Shown here piece after piece: positions 27,722 to 36,626 of a DNA stretch of 64,000 nucleotides. Location of the stretch: positions 1,975,136-2,039,135 of the forward strand of contig NZ_KB933398.1 in the NCBI RefSeq assembly GCF_000392615.1, read 5' to 3'. The first letter of the stretch is position 1. Every line of letters begins with the position of its first letter. A program made the position numbers and the translations under genes. Source of the stretch: Lysinibacillus sphaericus OT4b.31. Lineage in GTDB: Bacteria > Bacillota > Bacilli > Bacillales_A > Planococcaceae. The notes under the pieces were generated by a model, which saw only the letters and a list, made by a program, of their open reading frames with translations, was not told the DNA's origin and did not search any database.

Positions 27722-28321
27722 TTACAAGCCCCCCTTGCGCTTTTTTATGACTTTATGGAATAAACCTGCCAATACTTCAACGCAGACAAGTCCGATTTTC
27801 TTTACAAAGCGAGTGATGATAGGGAAGAGCAGGACGCCTGAGCCTGTAACGATTAATCCTATACCCATAAAGAGTAATGCTGTAGGCCAATGTTCGGTAA
27901 GTACGAAGAAGCCGGAGATAAGCGCCGCAAGGCCACCAAAAAAGATCCCTAATACTGTTGCTACAATGGCTATAACAAAACTGAATACGACTGCGCCTAA
28001 TGAAATAATAAGTGCTACAGCAGTAGCTAGAATAGGTAATGAAAGTGGCGCTGATAATATTGCAAGAATAATGAGCCAAATAGTTGTCATATTCTTTTTA
28101 GTAGAAGCTGGTGTTACATCGAAATCCTTTAATGCAAAATCAGCCAGTATTTGCGATGCAACCTGAGAAGGGGAGCCGAGCTGTAGAATGACTTGCTGTT
28201 CGTTTTCCCCTCCTGCTTCATCAAAATATTCTTCATAATAGGCAAGCGCAGCATCTAACTCTTGCGCAGGAAGGCGACGTAACTTGCCGCGTAGCTTTTT
28301 CAAATAGCTTGCTCTATCCAT
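27722..28321 (-). CDS. DUF1700 family membrane protein
   Basis: A 199-residue protein with a cytoplasmic N-terminal helical domain (YLKKLRGKLRRLPAQELDAAL, then YYEEYFDEAG) followed by three or four hydrophobic helices (about 80-180). This is the standard DUF1700/YoaS-like layout. It overlaps the upstream PadR gene by eight bases and abuts the DUF4097 gene downstream, forming a tight three-gene operon. Confidence 0.9.
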   Translation of the reverse strand: MDRASYLKKLRGKLRRLPAQELDAALAYYEEYFDEAGGENEQQVILQLGSPSQVASQILADFALKDFDVTPASTKKNMTTIWLIILAILSAPLSLPILATAVALIISLGAVVFSFVIAIVATVLGIFFGGLAALISGFFVLTEHWPTALLFMGIGLIVTGSGVLLFPIITRFVKKIGLVCVEVLAGLFHKVIKKRKGGL

Positions 28322-28634
28322 TTAATTCCCCTCCTAAAAGTACACAGTCAACCTTTTGTTTATACAACTGCCATTCCTGTAACAGGTCCAATAATCGTAT
28401 GCGACCTTGCTCGGTAATTTGATAATAGCGCCTATTTCTGCCTTGATAGGGCTGGTCATAAGTTTTTAAATAGTCCGCTTTTTGTAAGCGACGTAATACG
28501 GGGTACAGGGTTGATTCTGATATATCCATCACAGATTGAACTTGCTGTGTTAATGAGTAACCGTATGCATCCTCTTTGTCTACAATCGCTAACACACAGG
28601 CGTCGAGTAAAGCAGAACCAAGCTGAAAAGTCAT
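28314..28634 (-). CDS. PadR-family transcriptional regulator
   Basis: A 106-residue winged-helix repressor starting MTFQLGSALLDACVLAIVDKEDAYGYSL, with the recognition region ESTLYPVLRRLQKADYL and the wing GRNRRYYQITEQG. It probably represses its own operon with the DUF1700 and DUF4097 genes. The promoter and AT-rich dyads immediately upstream (28,640-28,730) are the likely operator. Signal is unknown. Confidence 0.93.
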   Translation of the reverse strand: MTFQLGSALLDACVLAIVDKEDAYGYSLTQQVQSVMDISESTLYPVLRRLQKADYLKTYDQPYQGRNRRYYQITEQGRIRLLDLLQEWQLYKQKVDCVLLGGELNG

Positions 28635-28698
28635 CTTTCCACCTCACATTCATTTACTTATACATGGTTTTATATTATATGTTGTATAGTATGTGGAT

Positions 28699-28727
28699 AG
28701 TATATGACGTATAACATGGTTTGTCAA
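28699..28727 (-). promoter_or_regulatory. Promoter of the PadR-DUF1700-DUF4097 operon with repeat-rich operator
   Basis: On the minus strand TTGACA (28,722-28,727) and TATACT (28,699-28,704) are separated by exactly 17 bases. Between this promoter and the padR-like start lie repeated ATACTAT and CATGT/ACATA half-sites compatible with a PadR operator. Confidence 0.8.
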
Positions 28728-28830
28728 ATTATGTGAGAATCTGGATGCTCTTTAACAATGACTTTGGTGTCAATTAAATTGATTTTAGGCATTATAAAAA
28801 ATAGGTAGGGCAATTGCTAGAAAATTATAT

Positions 28831-28860
28831 TTGAAGAGAGCGAGGGTTATCTGTTATAGT
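28831..28860 (+). promoter_or_regulatory. Promoter of the panBCD leader
   Basis: TTGAAG at 28,831-28,836 and TATAGT at 28,855-28,860 have an 18-base spacer, with a TG one base before the -10. The predicted transcription start near 28,867 falls at the beginning of the structured leader. Confidence 0.75.
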
Positions 28861-28862
28861 AT

Positions 28863-29061
28863 GTGCTGAAGGGCAGTATCCTTTTGTGAACGGCACCTTC
28901 CAACACGTAAGACAAATTTTACAACAAATATCTGCCTTGATCTTTTATAGACAGGGACGGAAGAAAACGATGCGTTCATAGATAGTAATTACGTTTAGAC
29001 GTAATTAATTAAGGACGAGCACACTACCCTTCTGCCCATTTTTAGGAACAGAAGGGTTTTT
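28863..29061 (+). ncRNA. Structured panB leader RNA with competing terminator (riboswitch-like)
   Basis: About 195 bases of leader. One set of pairings closes GTGCT (28,863-28,867) with AGCAC (29,018-29,022) and TCCTT with AAGGA, with an inner GAACGGCA/TGCGTTC stem and a perfect AATTACGT/ACGTAATT hairpin. This set leaves CCCTTCTG free for the terminator. An alternative pairs GCTGAAGGGCAGT (28,865-28,877) with ACTACCCTTCTGC (29,023-29,035) and would block termination. Pantothenate genes of Bacillus are known to carry a pan RNA motif; whether this is that motif, a new class, or a 6S-like RNA cannot be settled by eye. Confidence 0.6.
29027..29061 (+). terminator. Attenuator terminator in the panB leader
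   Basis: CCCTTCTG (29,027-29,034) pairs with CAGAAGGG (29,049-29,056) and is followed by five T. It lies 31 bases upstream of the panB ATG, in front of the panB ribosome site, so panBCD expression requires read-through. Confidence 0.85.
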
Positions 29062-29092
29062 CTGTTTTCTTCCTCTAAAAAAGGAGGACTAC

Positions 29093-29932
29093 ATGATGAA
29101 AACAACATCAGATTTTTGGAAGATGAAAGCAGCCGGTGAAAAAATCGTTATGCTGACAGCGTATGATCACCCAGCTGCAAATTTCGCGGAGCAAGCGGGC
29201 GTCGAGATGATTCTAGTAGGAGATTCACTAGGAATGGTCGTGCTAGGCTATGATTCTACGATGCCAGTTACAGTGGCAGATATGGTGCATCATGCAAAAG
29301 CTGTACGCCGTGGGGCAAAGAATACGTTTATGGTCGTTGATATGCCGTTTGGCTCGTATCATGGCGATAGTAATGACACATTGAAAACAGCTGTGTCCAT
29401 GATGCAGGAAACGGGAGCCGATGCATTAAAAGTTGAGGGAGCAGGAGATGTCATACCTGTTATTACGAAACTGACATCCGCTGGTATTCCAGTGGTTGCT
29501 CATCTAGGCTTGCTACCACAATCTGCTGGGGTACTTGGGGGCTATAAGGTACAGGGGAAGACAGCTGAGCAAGCAGCAAAGCTTTTGGAAGATGCGAAAA
29601 AATGTGAAGCGGCTGGTGCCTGTGCAGTTGTATTAGAGTGTATTCCACATCAGGTGACAGAAATGGTTTCTGAAAGTCTCATTATCCCTACTATAGGTAT
29701 TGGAGCTGGTGTGGAAGCGGATGGGCAAGTATTAGTGTTCCATGACATGCTGAGCTATGGTTCACACCATGTACCAAAATTTGTGGAACGTTTTGCCGAT
29801 ATGGGCAGTGAGGCAAGTCGAGGAATTGCTGGCTATGTGGATGCTGTGAAGGCGGGCACATTCCCAGCACCGAAGCATTTCTTTACGATGAAAGAAGATG
29901 CATTGGATCAGCTTTATGGAGGCGTTAAGTAA
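29093..29932 (+). CDS. panB: 3-methyl-2-oxobutanoate hydroxymethyltransferase
   Basis: Uses 5,10-methylene-tetrahydrofolate to make ketopantoate, the first committed step of pantothenate synthesis. The 279-residue protein has the conserved [20 protein letters not shown] start, [18 protein letters not shown], the metal and substrate region VVDMPFGSY, and [15 protein letters not shown] precedes two adjacent ATGs (29,093 and 29,096). It is followed without a gap by panC. Expression is likely controlled by the structured leader with terminator just upstream. Confidence 0.98.
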   Translation: MMKTTSDFWKMKAAGEKIVMLTAYDHPAANFAEQAGVEMILVGDSLGMVVLGYDSTMPVTVADMVHHAKAVRRGAKNTFMVVDMPFGSYHGDSNDTLKTAVSMMQETGADALKVEGAGDVIPVITKLTSAGIPVVAHLGLLPQSAGVLGGYKVQGKTAEQAAKLLEDAKKCEAAGACAVVLECIPHQVTEMVSESLIIPTIGIGAGVEADGQVLVFHDMLSYGSHHVPKFVERFADMGSEASRGIAGYVDAVKAGTFPAPKHFFTMKEDALDQLYGGVK

Positions 29933-30787
29933 ATGAAAGTCTTCACTACTATCACAGCGCTCACAGCAGAAATTCAAGCTGCCAAACAAGGACAAAAAAC
30001 AATCGGTCTTGTGCCAACGATGGGCTATTTACATGAAGGCCATTTAACATTAGCGAAAGCAGCTCGTGAAGAAAATGATCTAGTAGTTATGAGTATTTTC
30101 GTGAATCCGACTCAATTTGGTCCAAATGAAGATTTTGAAAGCTATCCTCGTGATTTACCACGAGACATAGCTATGGCAGAGTCTGTAGGCGTGGACATTG
30201 TTTTTGCACCGAGTGTTGAAGAAATGTATCCAAATAGCGGGGGGTTGCGCATGTATGCAGGTGAACAGGCGACAATTCTTTGCGGAGCTAGCCGCCCTGG
30301 TCATTTCGACGGTGTTTTACAGGTCGTAGCAAAGTTATTTCATTTGGCACAGCCAACTCGTGCTTATTTCGGACAAAAAGATGCCCAGCAAGTGGCAATT
30401 ATCGCTACAATGGTACGCGACTATAACTTCCCACTTGAGATGCGTGTCGTGCCGATTGTGCGCGAAGAGGATGGTTTAGCAAAATCTTCTCGCAACGTCT
30501 ATTTAAGTGAGCAAGATCGTCAAGAAGCTCCGGCGATTAACGAAGCATTACTACTGGCACGCGACAACTTTTTAGCAAACAGAGATGCAAATAGTGCCCT
30601 AGCAAAAGCGAAATATCACCTTACAGCGCGAATACATGGCAAAATCGATTATATTGAGTTATTAGCGTACCCTGATTTAACCCCCGTCACTGCTGCCACT
30701 GAACAAGTACTTTTGGCGGCTGCTGTGTATATCGGTAGCACCCGTTTAATCGATAACTGTATTTTTAATATGAAAGAAGGCTTATAA
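29933..30787 (+). CDS. panC: Pantothenate synthetase
   Basis: ATP-dependent condensation of pantoate and beta-alanine through pantoyl-adenylate. The 284-residue protein shows [15 protein letters not shown] (HxGH nucleotide motif), [13 protein letters not shown], and the KMSKS-like KSSRNVYLS. It starts at the base after the panB stop and ends one base before panD, a compact operon. Confidence 0.98.
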   Translation: MKVFTTITALTAEIQAAKQGQKTIGLVPTMGYLHEGHLTLAKAAREENDLVVMSIFVNPTQFGPNEDFESYPRDLPRDIAMAESVGVDIVFAPSVEEMYPNSGGLRMYAGEQATILCGASRPGHFDGVLQVVAKLFHLAQPTRAYFGQKDAQQVAIIATMVRDYNFPLEMRVVPIVREEDGLAKSSRNVYLSEQDRQEAPAINEALLLARDNFLANRDANSALAKAKYHLTARIHGKIDYIELLAYPDLTPVTAATEQVLLAAAVYIGSTRLIDNCIFNMKEGL

Positions 30788-30788
30788 A

Positions 30789-31172
30789 ATGTTACGAATG
30801 ATGATGAATAGCAAAATCCACCGTGCGACTGTTACAGAAGCGGATTTGAACTATGTAGGTTCCATTACAATCGATGAAGATATTTTAGATGCAGTAGGTA
30901 TGCTAGCAAACGAAAAGGTGCATATCGTAAATAATAACAATGGCGCACGCTTCGAAACGTATATTATTGCAGGTGAGCGTGGGTCAGGAGTGATTTGTGT
31001 CAATGGGGCAGCTGCACGACTTGTACAACGGGGAGACATCGTGATTATCATTTCTTATGTCTATGTAGATAATACAGAGGCAAAGGATCATAAGCCAACC
31101 GTCGCTATTATGGACGAAGGTAATACCATTAAAGAAATGATCGCCTATGAGCCTGAAGCTACGGTGTTGTAA
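30789..31172 (+). CDS. panD: Aspartate 1-decarboxylase proenzyme
   Basis: Makes beta-alanine from aspartate, using a pyruvoyl group formed by self-cleavage at Gly24-Ser25 in [15 protein letters not shown]. The 127-residue length is standard. With panB and panC it completes the route to pantothenate. In B. subtilis dinG follows panD; here nearly 24 kb intervene. Confidence 0.98.
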   Translation: MLRMMMNSKIHRATVTEADLNYVGSITIDEDILDAVGMLANEKVHIVNNNNGARFETYIIAGERGSGVICVNGAAARLVQRGDIVIIISYVYVDNTEAKDHKPTVAIMDEGNTIKEMIAYEPEATVL

Positions 31173-31216
31173 TTAAATTCTTTATAAAATGTGTAATATA
31201 ATAACAAGTTATTTTT

Positions 31217-31251
31217 AAGCTGAACTAATTTTTGTATTAGTTCAGCTTTTA
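31217..31251 (+). terminator. Terminator after panD
   Basis: AAGCTGAACTAAT pairs perfectly with ATTAGTTCAGCTT, followed by TTAT. It closes the panBCD operon. Confidence 0.88.
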
Positions 31252-31655
31252 TGTGTGAGATGTTAAATTATATATTCTTCAACTCCCGGTGCAGGTAAGT
31301 TGAACAGGAGATGCTATACGATACACATTATTACCAGTAAGGATGGACTTTTTACAATAGGAGTATATATGTGGCAGGAAGAATGCGGATAGGAGTATTG
31401 GAGGCCTATAAAAAAAGGAGTGTCTTTGATTGAGACGGAGGAAGGCGCAGAGATATTAGCCATTGAATATTTAAGAGAATATTCTAGTGAAATTATCAAT
31501 CCTTAATCACTTCACTAACGGGGCCTTACTTGAAGATCATTGAGCTGTTTAGAAAGTTCTTTTTTTATTCAACTAACGGTGCAGCTTAATGAAAGAAGGA
31601 ATTTGTAAGAATATATTAAATTTTGGTAATAAGTTGTTCGTGTTTTAAAACACTT

Positions 31656-31765
31656 ATATTAGAAGTAAGGGGAGAAGGGGATCCAACCATCTTCATTCAT
31701 GGTAGTGAAGCTTCGTGGAAAATATGGAACCTCAAATAGAGCAGTTTATAGAACGTATACAATGA
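31656..31765 (+). pseudogene. N-terminal remnant of an alpha/beta hydrolase
   Basis: The frame encodes LEVRGEGDPTIFIHG, the beta strand and oxyanion HG motif of alpha/beta hydrolases, then SEASWKIW. A one-base shift is then needed to continue EPQIEQFIERIQ, followed by a stop. The catalytic nucleophile region is entirely missing. Clear decay product at the edge of the accessory region. Confidence 0.65.
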
Positions 31766-31890
31766 ACTAGCTATTAATGCTGCTGGCGACGATTTTAATA
31801 AATGAGGGGGAATTTTTGAGAAGTGCGCCTTCCTATAATTAGTCTATTGTCACTTTGATTTTTAGAGTATATTAATTGGTAAATAAAAAT

Positions 31891-31928
31891 GGCTTGTGAT
31901 TATCATAGTAATCAACAAGCCGATTTTT
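31891..31928. terminator. Bidirectional terminator downstream of the oleate hydratase gene
   Basis: GGCTTGTGATTA pairs with TAATCAACAAGCC with one bulge, and both flanks are A/T runs. It lies about 55 bases after the oleate hydratase stop on the minus strand. Confidence 0.8.
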
Positions 31929-31983
31929 ATCTAAATTTTATGAGAAATCATCAATCTTTCACAATACTTTACTTGATGTTAGT

Positions 31984-33759
31984 TTATTCAATCAATTCAC
32001 TTTCTTTGAGTAAATCATAGATTATTGTTTCCTTCGTTTTGTGAATACCTAATTTACCTATTTGTTTTAAGATAAATGGAGCATCAATATCTGTTAATTT
32101 TTTTCCGTCCAGTAAGCGAGAGGTTGAAGCTAATAAAGTACGAATATCAAAAGCAGATGCAAATACTTCTGGGACGCCTCGATCAATATTTAATAATTGA
32201 TAAACAGCTTCCATCGCAGTTCTTACTGAATATTCAGTTGTGAATACTGTGTCTCTTTCTGTTTCACTAAAATTCCCAATGAAGGCTAAGTTAACAGATC
32301 CGTTAGGGACAACTAAAGGACGATCACCTAATGCTCTAGGCATGAAGTAAGATGTTATAAAAGGCATATAACATGGAATTGTATTACATGAATTCTGGGC
32401 TAAATCTGGTATTTCATCTACAGGTACGCCCATATGGTACAACCACTCTTGTGCTATCTCGATTCCACTACATTCAGTGATACTTTTTTTAATAAAATTA
32501 CCTGGTTTATTAGATAGTAAACCATAGATCCAAACGACTAATTGATCTTTTGGTTGATTTTTAAAATGAGGTTGTCTGTTCAACGTATAGCTTAGCATCC
32601 AATTAGAATCTTTAGCAGATACAATACCACCGGTAACTACCTTCCCAGCATATGGATCTCTTTTGCTGATTTTTTCAATATAAGGAGCAACTCGAGCATC
32701 CAATGTAGTGAGTGTTGCTGAAACAAACCAACTTTCTTTCGGAAGATTATCACAGAATTTTTCTGGTCTACCAAATTCAGCATCTTGTGAAGCTATATTT
32801 TTCCAAAGAGACCAACTACCACCTAAATCGGTTGTTTTAGGGGCTGGTGTATTATTGTCACCATAAGTTGTACTCTCTGTGATACTTCCATTTGTCACAA
32901 AAACCAGTTCATTTTCCGTTAGCTCTATATTTTTTTTCTCACCATTCTGTCTCAGCACCAAAGTTTGAGCTACCTTTTTGTCTCCAACTCTATCAATCAA
33001 AACATTCTCTACAACAGTATTGTACTGAAAATCAACATTATTCTTTTCTAAATAGTTAATCATAGGAAGTACTAAAGATTCATATTGGTTATACTTTGTG
33101 AATTTCAAAGCAGATAAATCAGGTAATCCACCAATATGATGAATAAAACGCACAATGTAACGACGCATTTCCATTGCAGAATGCCATTTTTCAAAAGCAA
33201 ACATCGTGGACCAATATAGCCAAAAATTCGATGCAAAGAATTCTTCAGAGAAAACATCCGTAATTTTTTTATCCTCTAATTTCTCTTCAGGAGTAAAAAA
33301 TAATTTAATCATTTCTTCAGATGATTTATCAGATAATGTAAATTTTCCATCATCCTCAAGTCTTTGTCCTCTTTTTTCAATCAATCGACATTTAGAATAA
33401 TTAGGATCTTCTTTATTTAACCAATAAAATTCATCTAAAACAGAAGCATTTTCTATTTCCAAAGATGGGATTGAACGAAATAAATCCCATAAGCATTCAA
33501 AATGATCTTCCATTTCTCGACCACCACGAATAATAAAACCCCTTGTCGGATTTAGAATACCATCCAGACTACCTCCTGAGATATCTAACTCTTCGAGAAT
33601 ATGAATATTCTCTCCTTTCATTTGGCCATCACGAATTAAAAAACATGCGGCTGAAAGTGAGGCTAGCCCCGAACCAATAAGATACGCTGATTTTTCATCA
33701 ACACCCTCAGGTTTTTTAGGACGTGCGAAAGCTTCATAATTACCATTACTGTAATACAT
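31984..33759 (-). CDS. ohyA: Oleate hydratase
   Basis: FAD-dependent hydration of oleic and other cis-9 unsaturated fatty acids to 10-hydroxy fatty acids, usually a detoxification of host or environmental fatty acids. The 591-residue protein starts [20 protein letters not shown]. It has the FAD motif [17 protein letters not shown] at about 30 and the GGSLDG and [16 protein letters not shown] signatures. GGAGG precedes the ATG at 33,759; an upstream ATA-rich in-frame extension was rejected. It is monocistronic, with a 17-bp perfect palindrome between promoter and start. Confidence 0.95.
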   Translation of the reverse strand: MYYSNGNYEAFARPKKPEGVDEKSAYLIGSGLASLSAACFLIRDGQMKGENIHILEELDISGGSLDGILNPTRGFIIRGGREMEDHFECLWDLFRSIPSLEIENASVLDEFYWLNKEDPNYSKCRLIEKRGQRLEDDGKFTLSDKSSEEMIKLFFTPEEKLEDKKITDVFSEEFFASNFWLYWSTMFAFEKWHSAMEMRRYIVRFIHHIGGLPDLSALKFTKYNQYESLVLPMINYLEKNNVDFQYNTVVENVLIDRVGDKKVAQTLVLRQNGEKKNIELTENELVFVTNGSITESTTYGDNNTPAPKTTDLGGSWSLWKNIASQDAEFGRPEKFCDNLPKESWFVSATLTTLDARVAPYIEKISKRDPYAGKVVTGGIVSAKDSNWMLSYTLNRQPHFKNQPKDQLVVWIYGLLSNKPGNFIKKSITECSGIEIAQEWLYHMGVPVDEIPDLAQNSCNTIPCYMPFITSYFMPRALGDRPLVVPNGSVNLAFIGNFSETERDTVFTTEYSVRTAMEAVYQLLNIDRGVPEVFASAFDIRTLLASTSRLLDGKKLTDIDAPFILKQIGKLGIHKTKETIIYDLLKESELIE

Positions 33760-33780
33760 AATACCGCCTCCATAAATTAT

Positions 33781-33797
33781 TATTCTAATATAGAATA
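33781..33797. promoter_or_regulatory. Perfect 17-bp palindrome upstream of ohyA, probable operator
   Basis: TATTCTA-ATA-TAGAATA (7-3-7) lies 22 bases upstream of the ohyA ATG, overlapping a likely -10 region. Its position suggests a binding site for a TetR- or MarR-type fatty-acid-responsive repressor (inference). Confidence 0.6.
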
Positions 33798-34394
33798 TCA
33801 TAAATTTACATGAAAATGGTAAAACGAGAGAAAAATTAACAAATTATTCAAATTTGAAGTTGAACTGTAGATATACTTATCCTTCTCGTTTGACATAACA
33901 ATTCATTGCATATTTATAAATTATTTATTGATACCTTTTTCATCAAAGGAATTAGGCAATATCTGAAAATTACATTGTTCTTGTAGCGGTTAACCTGTAA
34001 CAAACTATAGCACGGGGATTCATTGCGTGATTTCCTTCTATAAAATTAACCACAAGGCTTTCCTAAAAGGGTAAAGTATGCAAAGTTTTGAGGGCAGCTT
34101 TGCATAATTATTATAGTGAGAAAATAAAAAGGTCATTCAACATCCGAAATTTACAAGCACAATTGCTTTCTCATAGCATGTCAATCCACTTTATTCATAT
34201 GTGCAAATTTATTCATTTTTCTTGTGCTTACAAAATCTATTTTTTATAAAACTATATCAATTCTATTCAAATTTAGTATTTTCGAATAATTTAAACATCA
34301 TACCCTCTCTCCTTGGAAATCGCTTGATATAAGGCTTTTGGGCGAGTTGAAGTATATATAAAAGAACAAAATTAATATATTTTAAAAAATAATG

Positions 34395-34424
34395 TTGACA
34401 ACTATTTAGGGTGGTATGTAGAAT
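34395..34424 (+). promoter_or_regulatory. Promoter of the ferric-siderophore ABC operon
   Basis: TTGACA (34,395-34,400) and TAGAAT (34,419-34,424), 18-base spacer. The first Fur box begins nine bases downstream, covering the expected start of transcription. Confidence 0.8.
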
Positions 34425-34432
34425 AGGACGAG

Positions 34433-34453
34433 TGATTATGAGAATCATTATCA
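34433..34453 (+). promoter_or_regulatory. Fur box 1
   Basis: TGATTATGAGAATCATTATCA closely matches the Bacillus Fur consensus of overlapping 7-1-7 repeats (TGATAATNATTATCA). It sits over the predicted transcription start. Confidence 0.82.
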
Positions 34454-34487
34454 AGTAAGGCGAACAACCTTATTTTTTTATTGTCAA

Positions 34488-34508
34488 TTGAGAATGACTC
34501 TCATTTTA
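34488..34508 (+). promoter_or_regulatory. Fur box 2
   Basis: TTGAGAATGACTCTCATTTTA has the dyad TGAGAATGACTCTCA. It is 35 bases upstream of the first permease gene and in line with Fur box 1. Confidence 0.75.
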
Positions 34509-34542
34509 TTAAACATATGTTGTTAGTTAGGATGGTTAACGA

Positions 34543-35598
34543 ATGGAAGCAAGCGCGAAGAGCATGGAACAACAAGAAACGAATATGAAAAAGATTAAGA
34601 GCAGACCGCTTATTGCTTCGATTATTTTAATAGCAGGTACGATTTTATTAGCTTTAAGTATGGGAATGTCCATTTCGTTTGGGGCAGCGGATATTAGCTT
34701 AAAGACTGTCTGGCAAGCTGTTTTTCAATTCGATGATTCACTTACACATCATAGTGTCATTTGGGAGCTTCGTATTCCAAGAGCAATTGGAGGAGTAGTC
34801 GCTGGTGCATTTCTAGCGGTATCCGGAGCAATTATGCAAGGTATGACACGAAATCCTCTTGCCTCACCATCTTTAATGGGGATTACAGATGGTGCGGTAT
34901 TTGGAATTGCAATTACTTATGCATTTTTCCCTAATTCCCCATACATAATGTTTGTTATTGCTTCATTTATGGGTGCAGCATTTGGTGCAAGTATTGTTTA
35001 TGGTGTGGGTGCATCCTCACCAGGAGGGCTAACACCCGTGAAGTTAGCGTTAGCTGGAGCAGCAATCAGTGCCTTACTTGGGGCCATCTCATCCAGTATC
35101 GCACTTTATTTCAATCTTGCTCAAGAAGTGAGCATGTGGAATGCAGGAGGCGTTTCGGGTGTGAAATGGGTAAGTATTGAGATGTTGCTACCAATTGGAC
35201 TAGTTTGTCTTGTGATAGCAATTATCATATCGAGATACATTACCATCTTAAGTTTCGGTGAAGAAATTGCGATTGGGCTTGGACAAAATACAACCTTAAT
35301 TAAATTTATTGGAACCGTACTTGTGCTTGTTTTAACAGGCTCAGCTGTATCTATGGCAGGTTCTGTAGGATTTGTAGGACTTGTTATCCCACATATGACA
35401 CGTTTTCTCGTTGGATCTGATTATAGATGGGTTATTCCATGTTCAGCGGTATTAGGTGGGTTGTTAATCGAATGTGCAGATATGTTATCTCGCGTTATCA
35501 ATCCACCATTTGAAACGCCAATTGGTGCAATTACAGCTTTAATTGGAGTTCCATTCTTCCTTTACTTAGCTCGTAAAGAGGGGAGAGGGAAAATATGA
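34543..35598 (+). CDS. Ferric-siderophore ABC transporter permease 1 (FecCD family)
   Basis: A 351-residue integral membrane permease of about nine or ten helices. Family motifs are LRIPRAIGGVVAGAFLAVSG, QGMTRNPLASP and GFVGLVIPHMTR (the ATPase coupling loop). Pairs with the next permease to form a heterodimeric channel for hydroxamate- or catecholate-type ferric siderophores or heme; the ligand cannot be read from sequence. Preceded by a promoter with two Fur boxes, so expression should rise on iron starvation. Similar to FhuB/YfiZ types. Confidence 0.93.
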   Translation: MEASAKSMEQQETNMKKIKSRPLIASIILIAGTILLALSMGMSISFGAADISLKTVWQAVFQFDDSLTHHSVIWELRIPRAIGGVVAGAFLAVSGAIMQGMTRNPLASPSLMGITDGAVFGIAITYAFFPNSPYIMFVIASFMGAAFGASIVYGVGASSPGGLTPVKLALAGAAISALLGAISSSIALYFNLAQEVSMWNAGGVSGVKWVSIEMLLPIGLVCLVIAIIISRYITILSFGEEIAIGLGQNTTLIKFIGTVLVLVLTGSAVSMAGSVGFVGLVIPHMTRFLVGSDYRWVIPCSAVLGGLLIECADMLSRVINPPFETPIGAITALIGVPFFLYLARKEGRGKI

Positions 35599-36611
35599 AG
35601 CAAGGTATCTTAACAAAAAAGAATATGTCAGTAATAGCCATTTTAGTTTGCTTAATTGTGTTTATATTCTTAATTAGCTTAAATACAGGAACGTTTAAAA
35701 TACCGCCAATAGATGTATTGAAATCGTTAATTGGGTTAGGCGCCGAAGATCAATCTGTCATCTTATTCGAGTTTCGTATGCCTCGAATGGTTATCGCTAT
35801 TTTAGTTGGTTCAGCGCTAGCAATATCAGGGGCAATCATGCAAGGTTTATCTCGAAATCCACTTGCTGACCCTGGAATTATCGGTATTAATGCTGGTGCT
35901 GGATTGACGGTTGTTATTTTCGTCTACTTCTTCTTCGGAAAAGTTGGGACCGGTACGTTAATATCAGTATTCATTCTTCCGTTTTTTGCTTTAGTGGGTG
36001 CTTTATTGGCAGCGGTTATTATTTATACACTTGCTTGGAAAAATGGTGTTTCATCAACTCGTTTAATACTTGTTGGAATTGCAGTTGCAGCAGGGTTTGG
36101 TGCTGTCAGTTTAATTTTTTCAATGAAAATGACGTCTAATGATTTTCGTTTTGCAACCATTTGGTTAGCAGGGAGTTTATGGGGAACAGATTGGAAATTT
36201 GTATTAAGTGCACTTCCATGGATGCTTATATTTTTACCAATTGCATTTCTCAAAGTGCATGTATTAAATGTGATGAATTTAGGAGATGCAGCAGCGGTAG
36301 GCCTTGGTGTAAATGTGGAGAAGGAAAGACGTAAATTATTATTTATCGCCGTGTGCTTGGCTGGTGCATCGGTAGCTGTAGCTGGTGGTATTGGATTTAT
36401 CGGTTTAATGGCACCCCATCTGGCAAGACGCCTTGTTGGGGGAAAACATCAAATCATGTTACCAACAGCAGCATTAATTGGCACTTTGCTATTACTATTT
36501 GCAGATTTAATTTCAAGAAGTGTACTAACAACTTCAGAAATACCAGTCGGTTTCGTTATTTCTATTATTGGTGCACCATATTTTATTTATTTACTTATGA
36601 GGACAAAATAA
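35595..36611 (+). CDS. Ferric-siderophore ABC transporter permease 2 (FecCD family)
   Basis: A 338-residue FecCD permease with the same motifs: EFRMPRMVIAILVGSALAIS, QGLSRNPLADPG and GFIGLMAPHLARR. It overlaps the upstream permease stop by ATGA, so the two are made in step. Resembles FhuG/YfhA types. The repeated QG(M/L)(T/S)RNPLA motif shows the two permeases derive from duplication. Confidence 0.93.
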   Translation: MKQGILTKKNMSVIAILVCLIVFIFLISLNTGTFKIPPIDVLKSLIGLGAEDQSVILFEFRMPRMVIAILVGSALAISGAIMQGLSRNPLADPGIIGINAGAGLTVVIFVYFFFGKVGTGTLISVFILPFFALVGALLAAVIIYTLAWKNGVSSTRLILVGIAVAAGFGAVSLIFSMKMTSNDFRFATIWLAGSLWGTDWKFVLSALPWMLIFLPIAFLKVHVLNVMNLGDAAAVGLGVNVEKERRKLLFIAVCLAGASVAVAGGIGFIGLMAPHLARRLVGGKHQIMLPTAALIGTLLLLFADLISRSVLTTSEIPVGFVISIIGAPYFIYLLMRTK

Positions 36612-36626
36612 AAGGAGTCTTTTTTG

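Larger units (their letters stand above)
31173..31983. other. 811-bp remnant-rich stretch after panD
   Basis: Holds the panD terminator, a broken alpha/beta hydrolase (31,656-31,765), and two copies of a TTCAACT...CGGTGCAG phrase (near 31,278 and 31,567). A short open tail encodes ETEEGAEILAIEYLREYSSE before a stop at about 31,505 and looks like the end of a lost gene. Marks the left edge of the accessory region. Confidence 0.5.
33760..34542. other. 783-bp divergent intergenic region between oleate hydratase and iron-uptake genes
   Basis: Very AT-rich with no credible gene. It contains the palindrome at 33,781, a perfect 9-bp hairpin TATGCAAAG/CTTTGCATA at 34,077-34,106, and the Fur-type promoter region at 34,395-34,508 described separately. 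Confidence 0.6.

Noticed and set aside
28863..29061. T-box leader
   Set aside because: No specifier loop arrangement or conserved T-box sequence before the terminator, and panB is not a tRNA-charging or amino acid gene.
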